Shown piece by piece: positions 8,460 through 16,661 of a stretch of 50,644 bases of DNA. The stretch is from assembly GCF_000235625.1 (NCBI RefSeq), contig NZ_AGTR01000065.1, positions 1 through 50,644 on the forward strand, in the 5' to 3' direction. The DNA comes from Marinobacter manganoxydans MnI7-9 (GTDB lineage: Bacteria > Pseudomonadota > Gammaproteobacteria > Pseudomonadales > Oleiphilaceae). The translations under genes and the position numbers were made by a program. Under the pieces are notes generated by a model. It had not been told where the DNA came from. It saw only the letters and a list, made by a program, of their open reading frames with translations, and made no database searches. Numbering within the stretch: position 1 is the first letter of the stretch; the number at the start of each line of letters is the position of its first letter.

Positions 8460-11400
8460 TTAGTTACTCCCGGCCTTTTTGGCCTCTTCCGCGGCCTTCT
8501 GGCGCTTGCGGACTTCTCTTGGATCATTGTAAGCGCGGCCCGGTGTTACAGGAACGTCGACTGCCGGGGCATCGGCAGGCGTGTCCTTGGCTGTTGCCTC
8601 CGGAGCGGAAGGCGTCTCTTCCTTCACTGGCTCTGCGGTTTTGGGCTCAACTTTTTCGGGCTCGGCTTTCTTGGGCTCGGCCTTTTCGGGGCTGGCCTGC
8701 GCTGCTTCAGGCTGCTTTGGCTCCGGTTGAGCCTCGGGAGCCTTACGCTCTGGTGCTACCTTCTCCTCCGCTGGCTTTTCAGCCTTCTCGGGTTGTGGTG
8801 CCTCCTCCGGTTCTGCCTTGGCGGCTGGCGCTTCCTTGGGCTTCGCCGGCTGCTTCTTCGCCCGCGGCGCTTGTTCACCGTCGGCCGTGGCCCTGGACTC
8901 CGGCTTTGACCTCGGAGCTGCCTCTTTTTTCTCGGTAGCCTGGTCAGTCACCGGCTTTGGCTCATCAGTGGCCGCGGTGCTCTTGGCAGGCTCTTTGTCT
9001 GTGGCTGCGCCTTGCGCCTGCTCGGTAACGTTTTCGCTCTTTTCCTCAGGCTTCTCAAGGGGTTCGGAGCTTTGTTCAGCCTTGGCGGGCTCGGCTTTTT
9101 CAGGTTTCGCTTGAACAGCTTCCTGCTTTTCAACCGGGCTCTCTGCAACGGGTTTTGTTTCCGCTGCCGGTTTCGCTTCCGGCTTGCTCTCCGACGGCGC
9201 TTTGTCTGCGGATGCCTTCTCGGGCTTCTGCTCTTTCACTGGCTCTTTCTGAGCAGCTTCCGGTTTCGGTGTTTCGCTGGCCGCCGGCGCAGTCTCGGCC
9301 CTTGTTTCAGGCTTGTCAGACGCTTTGTTGACGGTTTCCTTTACCTGCTCGGTTTTCACCTCGGGCTTGGCATCGTCACGACCGTTTTCGGGCTGCGTGT
9401 CCTTCTGATGCTTCTCGCTACGAGCGGCTTTTCGATCAGCCGGAGCAGAGGCCGGTGCTTCAGACGGAGAGCCGTCGCGGTTGCGCTGGCGACGTGGCTT
9501 TCTGCGTTTCTCTTCTGAACCGGTCTTGTCCGCTGGACCGGACTTGGCTGCATTATCCTGCTGGCCCTGATCCTTCTGGTCCTTCTGCTCGCGATTATCC
9601 TTCGGGTCGCGCTGGGGCCTGTTGCGGCCGCGGCCCTGGTTGTCGCGACGGTTGTCACGACGATTTTCAGAGCCTTTGTTGTCGGCGCTCTTGTTGTCGC
9701 CTCCGCGATTATCCTGGCCTTTGTTTTCGGATGCCTGGCGATTCTGGTTGCCACGGTTCTGGTCGTCGTTGCGGTTGCGGCCGCGGCCACGGTTGTCGTC
9801 ACCACGGCCCTGCTGGCCCCCCTGGCGACGTTCGTTGCCACCTGCACGCTGGTCATCGCTGCGGGCCACCCGGGATTTGCGACGGTCCTGACGGCCCTGG
9901 TTGCGACGATCTTCGCGCTGGCTCTGGCTCTGCTCGCGATTCTCGACTTTCTGTTCTTCCTCGCCACTAAAGAAGCCAGCGATCTTGCGTCCCAGCCGGC
10001 GGAAGAGGCCTTCTTCCTGCTCAGTGGTTTCATCAGCCTTCGGTGCGGCCGGGGCAGGCGCGGGTGCGGGTGCGCTCGGCCGGATTGCTTTTACCGCAGC
10101 CTGTTCGCGTACCGGCTTCTCAGGGGTCGGCGCCTCGAAGATTTCTTCTTCACGCTCGCTGTACTCCTGGGCCACCTGATGGCTGGAAATGTGCTCGGGC
10201 GTTGTTTCATCCTGACGCATCCGGATGATTTCGAAATGCGGTGTCTCCATATGCGGAACCGGCACCACGACAACGCTCACTTCCTGGCGGGCTTCAATGT
10301 CGGCCAGCTGCTTGCGCTTCTCGTTGAGCAGGAAAGTGGCGACGGAAACCGGCACAACGGCTCGTACTTCGCCGGTCTTATCCTTTGACGATTCCTCGTA
10401 GATCAGGCGCATGATGCTCAGGGCGAGGGACTCGATGCCACGAATAGTGCCCTGACCTTCACATCGGGGGCACACTTCGCTGCGTGTCTCTCCCAGGGAG
10501 GGGCGCAGGCGCTGACGGGACATTTCCAGCAGGCCGAAGCGGGAGATTTTGCCCACCTGAACCCGGGCCCGGTCGATTTCCAGGGCCTCACGAATCTTCT
10601 GTTCAACTTCCCGCTGATGCTTCGCAGGCGTCATGTCGATAAAGTCGATGACAATCAGACCGCCCATGTCACGCAGGCGCAGCTGGCGGGCGATTTCCTC
10701 TGCCGCTTCCAGGTTGGTCTGGAGCGCGGTTTCCTCGATATCCTGGCCTTTCGTGGCGCGGGAAGAGTTGATGTCGATGGAAACCAGGGCCTCGGTCGGG
10801 TCAATCACGATGGAGCCGCCGGAGGGCAGTTTCACTTCCCGCTGGAAGGCGGTCTCGATCTGGCCTTCGATCTGGTACCGGCTGAACAGCGGGATTTCAT
10901 CCTTGTACAGCTTGATCTTGTTTTCGAAGGTGGGCATGACCGCACGAACGAAATTCAGGACGTCCTCATAGACGCCATTAGCGTCAATCAGAACCTCGCC
11001 GATGTCCTGGCGAAGGTAGTCACGGACCGCACGGATGATAACGTTGCTTTCCTGGTGAATCAGGAAGGGGGCCTTGCGCTCGCCGGCGGCCTGAGTGATG
11101 GCCTCCCAGAATTGCACCAGGTAGTCCAGATCCCACTGGAGTTCTTCAGTGGTACGGCCGATGCCGGCGGTACGAACGATGATGCCCATGGATTTCGGCA
11201 CCTGAACATCGTTCATCGCTTCTTTGAGCTGCGCCCGCTCATCGCCCTCAATGCGACGGGAGATGCCGCCAGCACGGGGGTTGTTGGGCATGAGTACCAG
11301 ATAGCGACCTGCCAGGGAGATAAACGTGGTCAGGGCTGCGCCCTTATTGCCACGCTCTTCCTTATCGACCTGCACGATGACTTCCTGGCCTTCGGAAACA

Positions 11401-11681
11401 ACGTCCTTGATGTTGATTTTGCCTTCGATCTGGCCGGGCGACTTCTTGAAGTATTCCTTGGAAATTTCCTTCAACGGCAGAAAGCCGTGTCGCTCGGCGC
11501 CGAAATCCACAAATGCGGCCTCGAGACTGGGCTCGACCCGGGTAATGCGGCCCTTGTAGATATTGGCTTTCTTCTGCTCGCGGGAGCTGGATTCGATATC
11601 AAGGTCGAATAGACGCTGGCCGTCAACCAGGGCGACGCGCAACTCTTCGGGATGAGTTGCATTGATAAGCATTCTTTTCAT
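8460..11681 (-). CDS. rne: Ribonuclease E
   Basis: This 1073-residue endonuclease is the core of the RNA degradosome. The catalytic half aligns residue for residue with E. coli: S1 domain (about 35-125), catalytic Asp303 (SIDIN) and Asp346 (VIDFID), and the zinc-link CPRC at Cys404/Cys407. An amphipathic membrane-anchor segment follows at about 556-573 ([14 protein letters not shown]). The scaffold half is disordered: Arg/Asn/Asp-rich at about 581-735, then Lys/Pro/Glu/Ala-rich to about 1040. The C terminus carries NDPRE, resembling a short linear motif described in Pseudomonas RNase E. I use the ATG at 11681, which gives the canonical MKRMLINA start; an upstream in-frame start would add 18 unconserved residues. 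It has a long leader and a promoter at 12216-12244. RraA, its inhibitor, is encoded nearby. Confidence 0.97.
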   Translation of the reverse strand: MKRMLINATHPEELRVALVDGQRLFDLDIESSSREQKKANIYKGRITRVEPSLEAAFVDFGAERHGFLPLKEISKEYFKKSPGQIEGKINIKDVVSEGQEVIVQVDKEERGNKGAALTTFISLAGRYLVLMPNNPRAGGISRRIEGDERAQLKEAMNDVQVPKSMGIIVRTAGIGRTTEELQWDLDYLVQFWEAITQAAGERKAPFLIHQESNVIIRAVRDYLRQDIGEVLIDANGVYEDVLNFVRAVMPTFENKIKLYKDEIPLFSRYQIEGQIETAFQREVKLPSGGSIVIDPTEALVSIDINSSRATKGQDIEETALQTNLEAAEEIARQLRLRDMGGLIVIDFIDMTPAKHQREVEQKIREALEIDRARVQVGKISRFGLLEMSRQRLRPSLGETRSEVCPRCEGQGTIRGIESLALSIMRLIYEESSKDKTGEVRAVVPVSVATFLLNEKRKQLADIEARQEVSVVVVPVPHMETPHFEIIRMRQDETTPEHISSHQVAQEYSEREEEIFEAPTPEKPVREQAAVKAIRPSAPAPAPAPAAPKADETTEQEEGLFRRLGRKIAGFFSGEEEQKVENREQSQSQREDRRNQGRQDRRKSRVARSDDQRAGGNERRQGGQQGRGDDNRGRGRNRNDDQNRGNQNRQASENKGQDNRGGDNKSADNKGSENRRDNRRDNQGRGRNRPQRDPKDNREQKDQKDQGQQDNAAKSGPADKTGSEEKRRKPRRQRNRDGSPSEAPASAPADRKAARSEKHQKDTQPENGRDDAKPEVKTEQVKETVNKASDKPETRAETAPAASETPKPEAAQKEPVKEQKPEKASADKAPSESKPEAKPAAETKPVAESPVEKQEAVQAKPEKAEPAKAEQSSEPLEKPEEKSENVTEQAQGAATDKEPAKSTAATDEPKPVTDQATEKKEAAPRSKPESRATADGEQAPRAKKQPAKPKEAPAAKAEPEEAPQPEKAEKPAEEKVAPERKAPEAQPEPKQPEAAQASPEKAEPKKAEPEKVEPKTAEPVKEETPSAPEATAKDTPADAPAVDVPVTPGRAYNDPREVRKRQKAAEEAKKAGSN
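8562..9941 (-). repeat. Low-complexity coding region of the RNase E scaffold
   Basis: Within rne, codons for residues about 581-735 (9477-9941) encode repeated RGRGRN, DNRG and DNK/ENR units. Codons for about 740-1040 (8562-9464) encode degenerate KPE, PEKAEPK and AEP repeats. Such regions vary in length between strains by slippage or recombination and bind RNA and partner proteins in known degradosomes. Confidence 0.7.
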
Positions 11682-12209
11682 GGAAAGAAAGAGTTCCTGT
11701 CGTTTAATTTGACAGAAAACCGGAGGGGATCGCATCAGCGAAGCAGGATGTGCGTGCCGCGGGCCCTGTTACATCAAGGGCGGACCGGCGGCCAGACGAA
11801 TCAGACCCTTCTGGGGTTTGATCCTTTCGGTCTGAGACCAACGCCGACGATCCGGCTGCCTGTGGGCAGGGAGAGGTCGTGTAAGGTTCGTGTCTGTTGA
11901 CGCATGTTATCCGTTTTCAGGTTCACTCAGGTGCCTGGGTCTCACGTCGTATTCGTATGCTGGACGGCCCGGCCCTGGGTGGCAGTGATTCTTCGCGATG
12001 TCGCCCGCGGTTTTCCGCGCGGTTTTTCTCTCTCCCGGGTACAGGATGCAGCCTTTCGAAGATCTGTCCTGGTCCTCCGGGAGCATTTCTCTCGCCGTTC
12101 CCGGTAGTGATTGGGTGCACGGCGTTCAAACTCTCGAATAGTGTCGGTATACTTCTGCCGCTCCGGCTTCTGACTTGAGTTGGTCAGGCCGTAGACAAAC
12201 GGCAAAGCA
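11682..12209 (-). promoter_or_regulatory. rne 5' leader, about 530 nt, no gene seen
   Basis: This is the longest non-coding stretch in the window. If the promoter at 12216-12244 is used, the rne transcript begins near 12209 and has a leader of about 528 nt. E. coli rne has a 361-nt leader through which RNase E represses its own synthesis, and other rne leader motifs are known in pseudomonads; I infer a similar role. One clear hairpin has arms CAGACC (11802-11807) and GGTCTG (11829-11834). Short open frames here have no conserved start context or recognisable product. Confidence 0.6.
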
Positions 12210-12215
12210 CGCCGG

Positions 12216-12244
12216 AATATAACAGTATTCATGCAGCCGTTCAA
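12216..12244 (-). promoter_or_regulatory. Probable sigma-70 promoter of rne
   Basis: On the minus strand, TTGAAC (12244-12239) and TATATT (12221-12216) are separated by exactly 17 bases, 4/6 and 5/6 matches to consensus. The plus-strand sequence TATAAC (12218-12223), a candidate -10 for rluC, overlaps it, so the two divergent promoters probably compete. The rluC start lies at 12277. Confidence 0.6.
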
Positions 12245-12276
12245 TCCTGCAGTCACTCCAGTAGCCAAGGAACTTC

Positions 12277-13335
12277 ATGTCTCGAAAGTCTGCGAGCAGA
12301 AAGCCAGCCCAACCGCGGCCCGAGAGGGCAAAAAAAACCAGCAGGGCCGGCAGTGAGAGTCAGGCTGTTCGTGGAGAAGTCCGTCAGGGCGTCCAGTGGG
12401 TTACCGTGGACGAAGACAACGATGGTCAGAGGGTGGACAACTTCCTTCTTGCCCAGCTTCGCGGTGTGCCCAAGAGCATTATTTATCGTGTCATCCGCAA
12501 GGGCGAGGTTCGGGTCAATAAAGGGCGGGTCAAGCCGGATTCCCGGGTGAGAACCGGTGATCAGGTGCGTATCCCACCGATCACCCGAAAGGAAAAGCCT
12601 GATCAGGTGGCGCCCGGCTCCCGGGTGCAGGGCGTGATGGAATCCGCGGTTGTTTTCGAGAACGAGCAGATGCTGGTGGTCAACAAACCGTCCGGTATCG
12701 CCGTACACGGCGGCAGCGGCCTGAGTTTCGGGTTGATCGAGGTGCTTCGTTCCGCACGCCCGGCGGCAAAGTTTCTGGAGCTCGTTCACCGTCTGGATCG
12801 GGATACGTCCGGACTGATCATGGTGGCCAAGAAGCGGTCGGCGCTTCGGTACCTGCAGGATGAGCTGCGCCAGAAACGAATCCGCAAGCATTACCATGCG
12901 CTGGTCGCCGGCGACTGGCCGGCCAGCGTTGACCGGGTGGATGTGCCTCTGCTGCGCTACGAGATGCCCAATGGCGAGCGTCGGGTGAAGGTTGACGCTG
13001 CCGGCAAGGCCTCGCTGACGACATTCCGCTGCCTCGAGCATTACGCGGGCTACAGCCTTGTCGAGGCGTCGCCAATTACCGGTCGTACGCACCAGATCCG
13101 CGTGCACAGCGCCTGGGCCGGTCATCCGATTGCGGGTGACGACAAGTATATGGATGATGTCAGCCTCAAGGCGTTCCGGTCCATTGGCGGGCAACGGCTG
13201 ATGCTGCATGCGCGGGCCCTGGAGTTTACCTTGCCGGTCTCGGGTGAGGCTATGCGCCTTGAGGCGCCTTACGACGATGCATTCAATGACGTGCTCAGGA
13301 AACTTTCCGGGCGTCTTAAAGGAAACGATCAATGA
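12277..13335 (+). CDS. rluC: 23S rRNA pseudouridine synthase, RluC
   Basis: The 352-residue protein modifies uridines of 23S rRNA (positions 955, 2504 and 2580 in E. coli). A basic extension of about 35 residues (rich in K, R, S and P) precedes an S4 RNA-binding domain (about 48-110). The RluA-type catalytic domain then carries HRLDRDTSG with the catalytic Asp174. The conserved TGRTHQIRVH and HPIAGDDKY motifs follow. The N-terminal extension is longer than in E. coli RluC but common in relatives. It is divergent from rne, as in E. coli. Its last codons overlap the start of the HAD phosphatase gene (ATGA at 13332-13335), so the two are translationally coupled. Confidence 0.95.
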   Translation: MSRKSASRKPAQPRPERAKKTSRAGSESQAVRGEVRQGVQWVTVDEDNDGQRVDNFLLAQLRGVPKSIIYRVIRKGEVRVNKGRVKPDSRVRTGDQVRIPPITRKEKPDQVAPGSRVQGVMESAVVFENEQMLVVNKPSGIAVHGGSGLSFGLIEVLRSARPAAKFLELVHRLDRDTSGLIMVAKKRSALRYLQDELRQKRIRKHYHALVAGDWPASVDRVDVPLLRYEMPNGERRVKVDAAGKASLTTFRCLEHYAGYSLVEASPITGRTHQIRVHSAWAGHPIAGDDKYMDDVSLKAFRSIGGQRLMLHARALEFTLPVSGEAMRLEAPYDDAFNDVLRKLSGRLKGNDQ

Positions 13336-13979
13336 ACGTCAGAGTAGTAATTTTTGACTGGGACGGGACCCTGGTGGACTCGGTTGAGCATATTGCTGAC
13401 AGCCTGCATCAGGCGGCAACCGAGCTGGGCTTTCCGGCCCTGGAGCGTGAGGCGTACCGGGATATTATCGGGCTTGGCATGGTCGAGGCGTTGGAGAAGC
13501 TTTATCCCGGTATCAGTCGGGAAGAAATGAACAGGATTCGCGACGGGTACGGGCGCTATTTCTTCAGCAAGGTGACAACGCCGCAAAACGTGTTTGACGG
13601 TATGGCCGATGTGGTCGCAGATCTGCGAGGATCCGGTCGCAGTTGTTCTGTGGCAACCGGCAAGAGTCGGCGCGGCCTGGACTTTGCGCTGGCTTCCAGC
13701 GGTCTTGGCGACCACTTCGAGATCACCCGTTGTGCCGATGAGACGCGCTCCAAGCCCGACCCGGCCATGCTTGAGGAGATTCTTCGTTTCTATCGCATTG
13801 AGCCCGAAGAGGCGGTGATGATTGGCGATACCCGATACGATCTTGATATGGCCCGGCGTATCGGCATGCCCTCCATCGGCGTTGAATGGGGTGTGCACAA
13901 GCGGGATGTGTTGGGTGATTATTCGCCCCATGCCATTGTTGAATCCGTGCCAGACCTCCGGCGGGTGCTGGGGCTGTAA
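13332..13979 (+). CDS. HAD-superfamily phosphatase, phosphoglycolate-phosphatase-like
   Basis: This 215-residue HAD subfamily IA hydrolase has the nucleophile motif FDWDGTLVDS (Asp9, acid/base Asp11), the motif II region VATGKSRRG, the Lys of motif III in SKPDPAML, and the motif IV GDTRYDLDMA. A helical cap lies between residues about 15 and 80. The rluC-HAD-sppA order is common in pseudomonads and relatives, but the substrate of this HAD protein is not established. Candidates are phosphoglycolate or a nucleotide/sugar phosphate. It overlaps rluC by 4 bases and is followed by sppA after 39 bases. Confidence 0.88.
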   Translation: MNVRVVIFDWDGTLVDSVEHIADSLHQAATELGFPALEREAYRDIIGLGMVEALEKLYPGISREEMNRIRDGYGRYFFSKVTTPQNVFDGMADVVADLRGSGRSCSVATGKSRRGLDFALASSGLGDHFEITRCADETRSKPDPAMLEEILRFYRIEPEEAVMIGDTRYDLDMARRIGMPSIGVEWGVHKRDVLGDYSPHAIVESVPDLRRVLGL

Positions 13980-14018
13980 ACAGACCGAATTCATTGACGT
14001 TGCTGACAGGATGCGCAC

Positions 14019-15062
14019 ATGAGTGACTGGGAATCTGACAAGTCTGCCGATTGGGGTGACCAACCGGTGGAGCCTGAAAAAGAAAGTAAGCCGTTTTTCG
14101 GGCGAAAGTCGCCGAAGCTTCCGCCCGAGTCCGGACGTGACTGGAAGCTCATCGAAAAACTCGTCATGTCACTGCAGTCTGAGCAGCGCAAGAGCCGGCG
14201 CTGGGGTATCTTTTTCAAGTTCCTGACGTTTGGTTATCTGATTGCCTTGCTGTTTTTGATCAAGTTTCCCCTGGGCGATTCACTGGAGGGTGTAACCGGC
14301 AAGCACACGGCTCTGGTAGAAATAAACGGTCCGATCGCTGCCGACGAACTGGCCAGTGCAGACAATATTGTAGGTTCTCTGCGAACAGCCTTCGAAGAGC
14401 CAAACTCGGTAGCTGTGATTCTGCGCATCAACAGCCCGGGTGGCAGCCCGGTGCAGTCCGGGTATGTCTACGATGAGATCAAGCGCCTGCGGGAGGAATA
14501 TCCCGAGAAAAAGGTCTACGCCGTGATCTCGGACATCGGCGCTTCCGGAGCCTATTACATTGCGGCGGCCGCGGATGAGATCTATGCCAACCGGGCCAGC
14601 CTTGTCGGCTCGATTGGGGTGGTGGCTGGCGGGTTCGGCTTTACCGAGGTTATGGAGAAGATCGGCGTGGATCGCCGTCTCTACACGGCCGGTGAGAACA
14701 AGGCGTTCCTTGATCCGTTTTCGCCGGAGCAGGAAGAGGAAGTCACTTTCTGGCAGAGTGTCCTGGAAAACACCCACCAACAGTTTATCGAAGCGGTCAA
14801 GCAAGGGCGTGGTGATCGCCTGGCGGATGATGAGCGCCTGTTCAGCGGGCTGGTCTGGAGTGGCGAGCAGGCCGTTGAGCTTGGCCTGGCTGATGGGCTC
14901 GGCAGCGCATCACACGTTGCTCGGCAGATCATAGGTCAGGAGGAACTGGTGGACTACAGCCGTCGCAAATCACCGTTCCAGGATATTGTTGATCAGCTTG
15001 GTGTCGCCTTTGGCGAGGGTTTCGCCAGTCAACTGGTCGAGTCCCGGCTCGAGCTTCGGTAA
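14019..15062 (+). CDS. sppA: Signal peptide peptidase SppA, short S49 type
   Basis: The 347-residue inner-membrane serine protease degrades signal peptides left after secretion. A charged cytoplasmic N terminus is followed by one membrane helix (about 67-86) and an S49 protease domain. The catalytic dyad is Ser176 (in SDIGASGAYY) and Lys228 (in ENKAFLDPF). The 52-residue spacing equals that of the short B. subtilis enzyme (Ser147/Lys199), so it is the single-domain form rather than the duplicated E. coli form. NSPGGSP near residue 138 is the conserved substrate-binding loop. It is third in the rluC-HAD-sppA operon and meets maf tail to tail with a 4-base gap. Confidence 0.94.
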   Translation: MSDWESDKSADWGDQPVEPEKESKPFFGRKSPKLPPESGRDWKLIEKLVMSLQSEQRKSRRWGIFFKFLTFGYLIALLFLIKFPLGDSLEGVTGKHTALVEINGPIAADELASADNIVGSLRTAFEEPNSVAVILRINSPGGSPVQSGYVYDEIKRLREEYPEKKVYAVISDIGASGAYYIAAAADEIYANRASLVGSIGVVAGGFGFTEVMEKIGVDRRLYTAGENKAFLDPFSPEQEEEVTFWQSVLENTHQQFIEAVKQGRGDRLADDERLFSGLVWSGEQAVELGLADGLGSASHVARQIIGQEELVDYSRRKSPFQDIVDQLGVAFGEGFASQLVESRLELR

Positions 15063-15066
15063 TGCC

Positions 15067-15675
15067 TTATGAGGCAGGCCGGTTTTCCAGCAGGGGATTC
15101 CGGCCCCATTGCCTCAGCAGAGCGTTCAGGGCAATAAGGGGGAGGCCCACCAGGCTGTTCGGGTCCCGGCCCTCAAGGGCCTCGAACAGAGTAATGCCGA
15201 GGCCTTCCATCTTGAAGCTGCCGGCGCAGTCGTAAGGTTTCTCCCGCAATAGGTAGGCCTCTATCTCCTCATCAGCCAGTTCCCGGAACCTGACGTTAAA
15301 CGGCTCGCAAAGGCTGTCGATTTTGCCGGAATCGGAGTCGAGCAGCGCCAGGCCTGTAAGAAACAGTACCCTGTGACCACTGCTCTGGCGTAACTGCTCT
15401 GTCGCCATTTCGTGGTTGCCGGGCTTGCTCAGTACCGAGCCGTCGGGCAGGCAGGCGACCTGGTCCGAGCCGATGATCCAGTGGCCGGGGAACCGGTCCG
15501 CCAATTCGCGGGCCTTGCTCTCGGCCAGACGTGTCGCCAGGGCCTCGCCGGTCTCGCCTTCATGGGGTGATTCGTCGATATCCGGGCTTGCGCAGGTGAA
15601 CGGCAAGCCAAGCCGCTCCAGGAGCTCTCTCCGGTACGGTGATGAAGACGCCAGTAAAAGCGGTTTTGGGGGCAT
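15067..15675 (-). CDS. Maf-family nucleotide pyrophosphatase, YceF type (7-methyl-GTP)
   Basis: This 202-residue house-cleaning enzyme hydrolyses non-canonical nucleoside triphosphates. The family start LLLASSSPYRRELL (residues 6-19) and the catalytic Asp71 in GSDQVA are present, followed by the E-x-P-Y-D-C-A-G-S-F-K motif. Its position beside yceD-rpmF-plsX and the SDQVA motif place it in the YceF subfamily, which in E. coli prefers 7-methyl-GTP; the substrate is inferred. It is transcribed away from yceD, with 138 bp between the starts. Confidence 0.92.
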   Translation of the reverse strand: MPPKPLLLASSSPYRRELLERLGLPFTCASPDIDESPHEGETGEALATRLAESKARELADRFPGHWIIGSDQVACLPDGSVLSKPGNHEMATEQLRQSSGHRVLFLTGLALLDSDSGKIDSLCEPFNVRFRELADEEIEAYLLREKPYDCAGSFKMEGLGITLFEALEGRDPNSLVGLPLIALNALLRQWGRNPLLENRPAS

Positions 15676-15775
15676 TGATCGAGTCCTTTAAGTACCTGGC
15701 CGGTGCATCTGCTGTGCGATTATCGTAAATTACACCTATCTGCACTGGAACCCCCGTGAAAAAGCAACGAAGTCT

Positions 15776-15804
15776 TTGACAGCGGCCGGCTGCGCCCCTA
15801 AAAT
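15776..15804 (+). promoter_or_regulatory. Near-consensus sigma-70 promoter of yceD-rpmF
   Basis: TTGACA (15776-15781) and TAAAAT (15799-15804) are separated by exactly 17 bases: a perfect -35 and a 5/6 -10. The yceD ATG starts at 15814, so a transcript starting 6-8 bases after the -10 would have a leader of only about 2-4 bases. Confidence 0.8.
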
Positions 15805-15813
15805 TGCGCGCCT

Positions 15814-16368
15814 ATGTCAAACGCGTCCAACGCCGAGTTGCCCAAATCTGTTGATCCTTACCGGTTAGCGGAACATAACAGCACACTGGAGGGAGTGATT
15901 CCCATCAGCGGGCTTGGCCGTTTTCGGGAATCCGTTCTCGGGTTTTCGGAAGGCGCTGCGTGCCGGGTCAAACTGTCTTTTTTTATGGATGGTGAGCGTC
16001 GTCGAGTTGTTTCGGGCGAGCTGGCGGCCCCGGTTGATCTGGAGTGTCAGCGGTGCATGGGCGCCATGAGCGTGACTCTGGTCTCCGAGTTCAAGCTGGG
16101 TCTTGTTACCAGTGACGAGCAGGCGCAACAGCTGCCGAAAGAACTCGAGCCGTTTTTGACCGATGATTTTACGGCGGACCTCTGGTCGATGGTGGAAGAC
16201 GAGCTGTTGCTGGTTTTGCCACCTTTTCCGCTTCACGAACGGGACCAGTGTCCTGCCCGGGAAGATCTGGAAGCCTACGAGCCTGACAGCTCCGGGGCAG
16301 AGCCGGTGAGAAAGTCGGGTGAGAATCCGTTCAGTGTCCTGGCGGATCTCAAGAAGACAAAGCATTAA
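15814..16368 (+). CDS. yceD: YceD (DUF177), large-ribosomal-subunit/23S rRNA accumulation protein
   Basis: The 184-residue protein has the DUF177 core: a LECQRC motif around residues 71-76 and the VEDELLLVLP motif near residue 128, with a C-terminal NPF-x-VLA-x-LK ending. In E. coli and plants this family is needed for 23S rRNA accumulation, and the gene is almost always paired with rpmF, as here (100 bp upstream). The start at 15814 gives an N terminus only a few residues longer than E. coli YceD. There is no ribosome-binding site upstream because the promoter -10 lies 10 bases before the ATG, so translation may be leaderless. The metal or nucleic-acid role of the Cys pair is unknown. Confidence 0.9.
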   Translation: MSNASNAELPKSVDPYRLAEHNSTLEGVIPISGLGRFRESVLGFSEGAACRVKLSFFMDGERRRVVSGELAAPVDLECQRCMGAMSVTLVSEFKLGLVTSDEQAQQLPKELEPFLTDDFTADLWSMVEDELLLVLPPFPLHERDQCPAREDLEAYEPDSSGAEPVRKSGENPFSVLADLKKTKH

Positions 16369-16468
16369 CCGGGCGTGGGTCGTCCCTCGGGAGACCGGCG
16401 CACATTTAACGAACAGACGTTACTTATTCAGCAATTCAAGTTTACGTTAACAGGTCAGGAGCATAATC

Positions 16469-16648
16469 ATGGCTGTACAGCAAAACCGTAAGACCCGTTC
16501 CAAGCGTGGCATGCGCCGTTCACACGACGCCCTGAGCGCCGCTGCTCTGAGCACCGATGCGACTACTGGTGAAGTTCATCGTCGTCACCACGTGTCTCCG
16601 GACGGCTTCTACCGCGGCAAGCAGGTAATCGAAGCACGCGACGAGTAA
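16469..16648 (+). CDS. rpmF: 50S ribosomal protein L32
   Basis: This 59-residue protein is recognisable from the start [20 protein letters not shown] and the conserved [14 protein letters not shown] segment. It is rich in Arg, Lys and His and lies in the canonical yceD-rpmF-plsX order. It has the zinc-free (Cys-minus) form of L32, as in E. coli, since no CxxC pair is present. A ribosome site (CAGGAG, 16456-16461) lies about 8 bases upstream of the ATG. Confidence 0.97.
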   Translation: MAVQQNRKTRSKRGMRRSHDALSAAALSTDATTGEVHRRHHVSPDGFYRGKQVIEARDE

Positions 16649-16661
16649 TCTCGTTGCCGCT

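Noticed and set aside
8562-9464. Apparent tandem repeats on the DNA level in rne
   Set aside because: They are degenerate codons for a Lys/Pro/Glu/Ala-rich protein region, not regularly spaced DNA repeats, so there is no CRISPR or satellite here.
10617-11612. 331-codon open frame antisense to the rne catalytic domain
   Set aside because: RNase E residues are conserved one-for-one with E. coli here, so the reverse frame is a by-product.
11652-12178. Several short open frames in the rne leader
   Set aside because: They overlap each other on both strands, have no conserved start context or recognisable product, and fit better as chance frames in a long non-coding leader.
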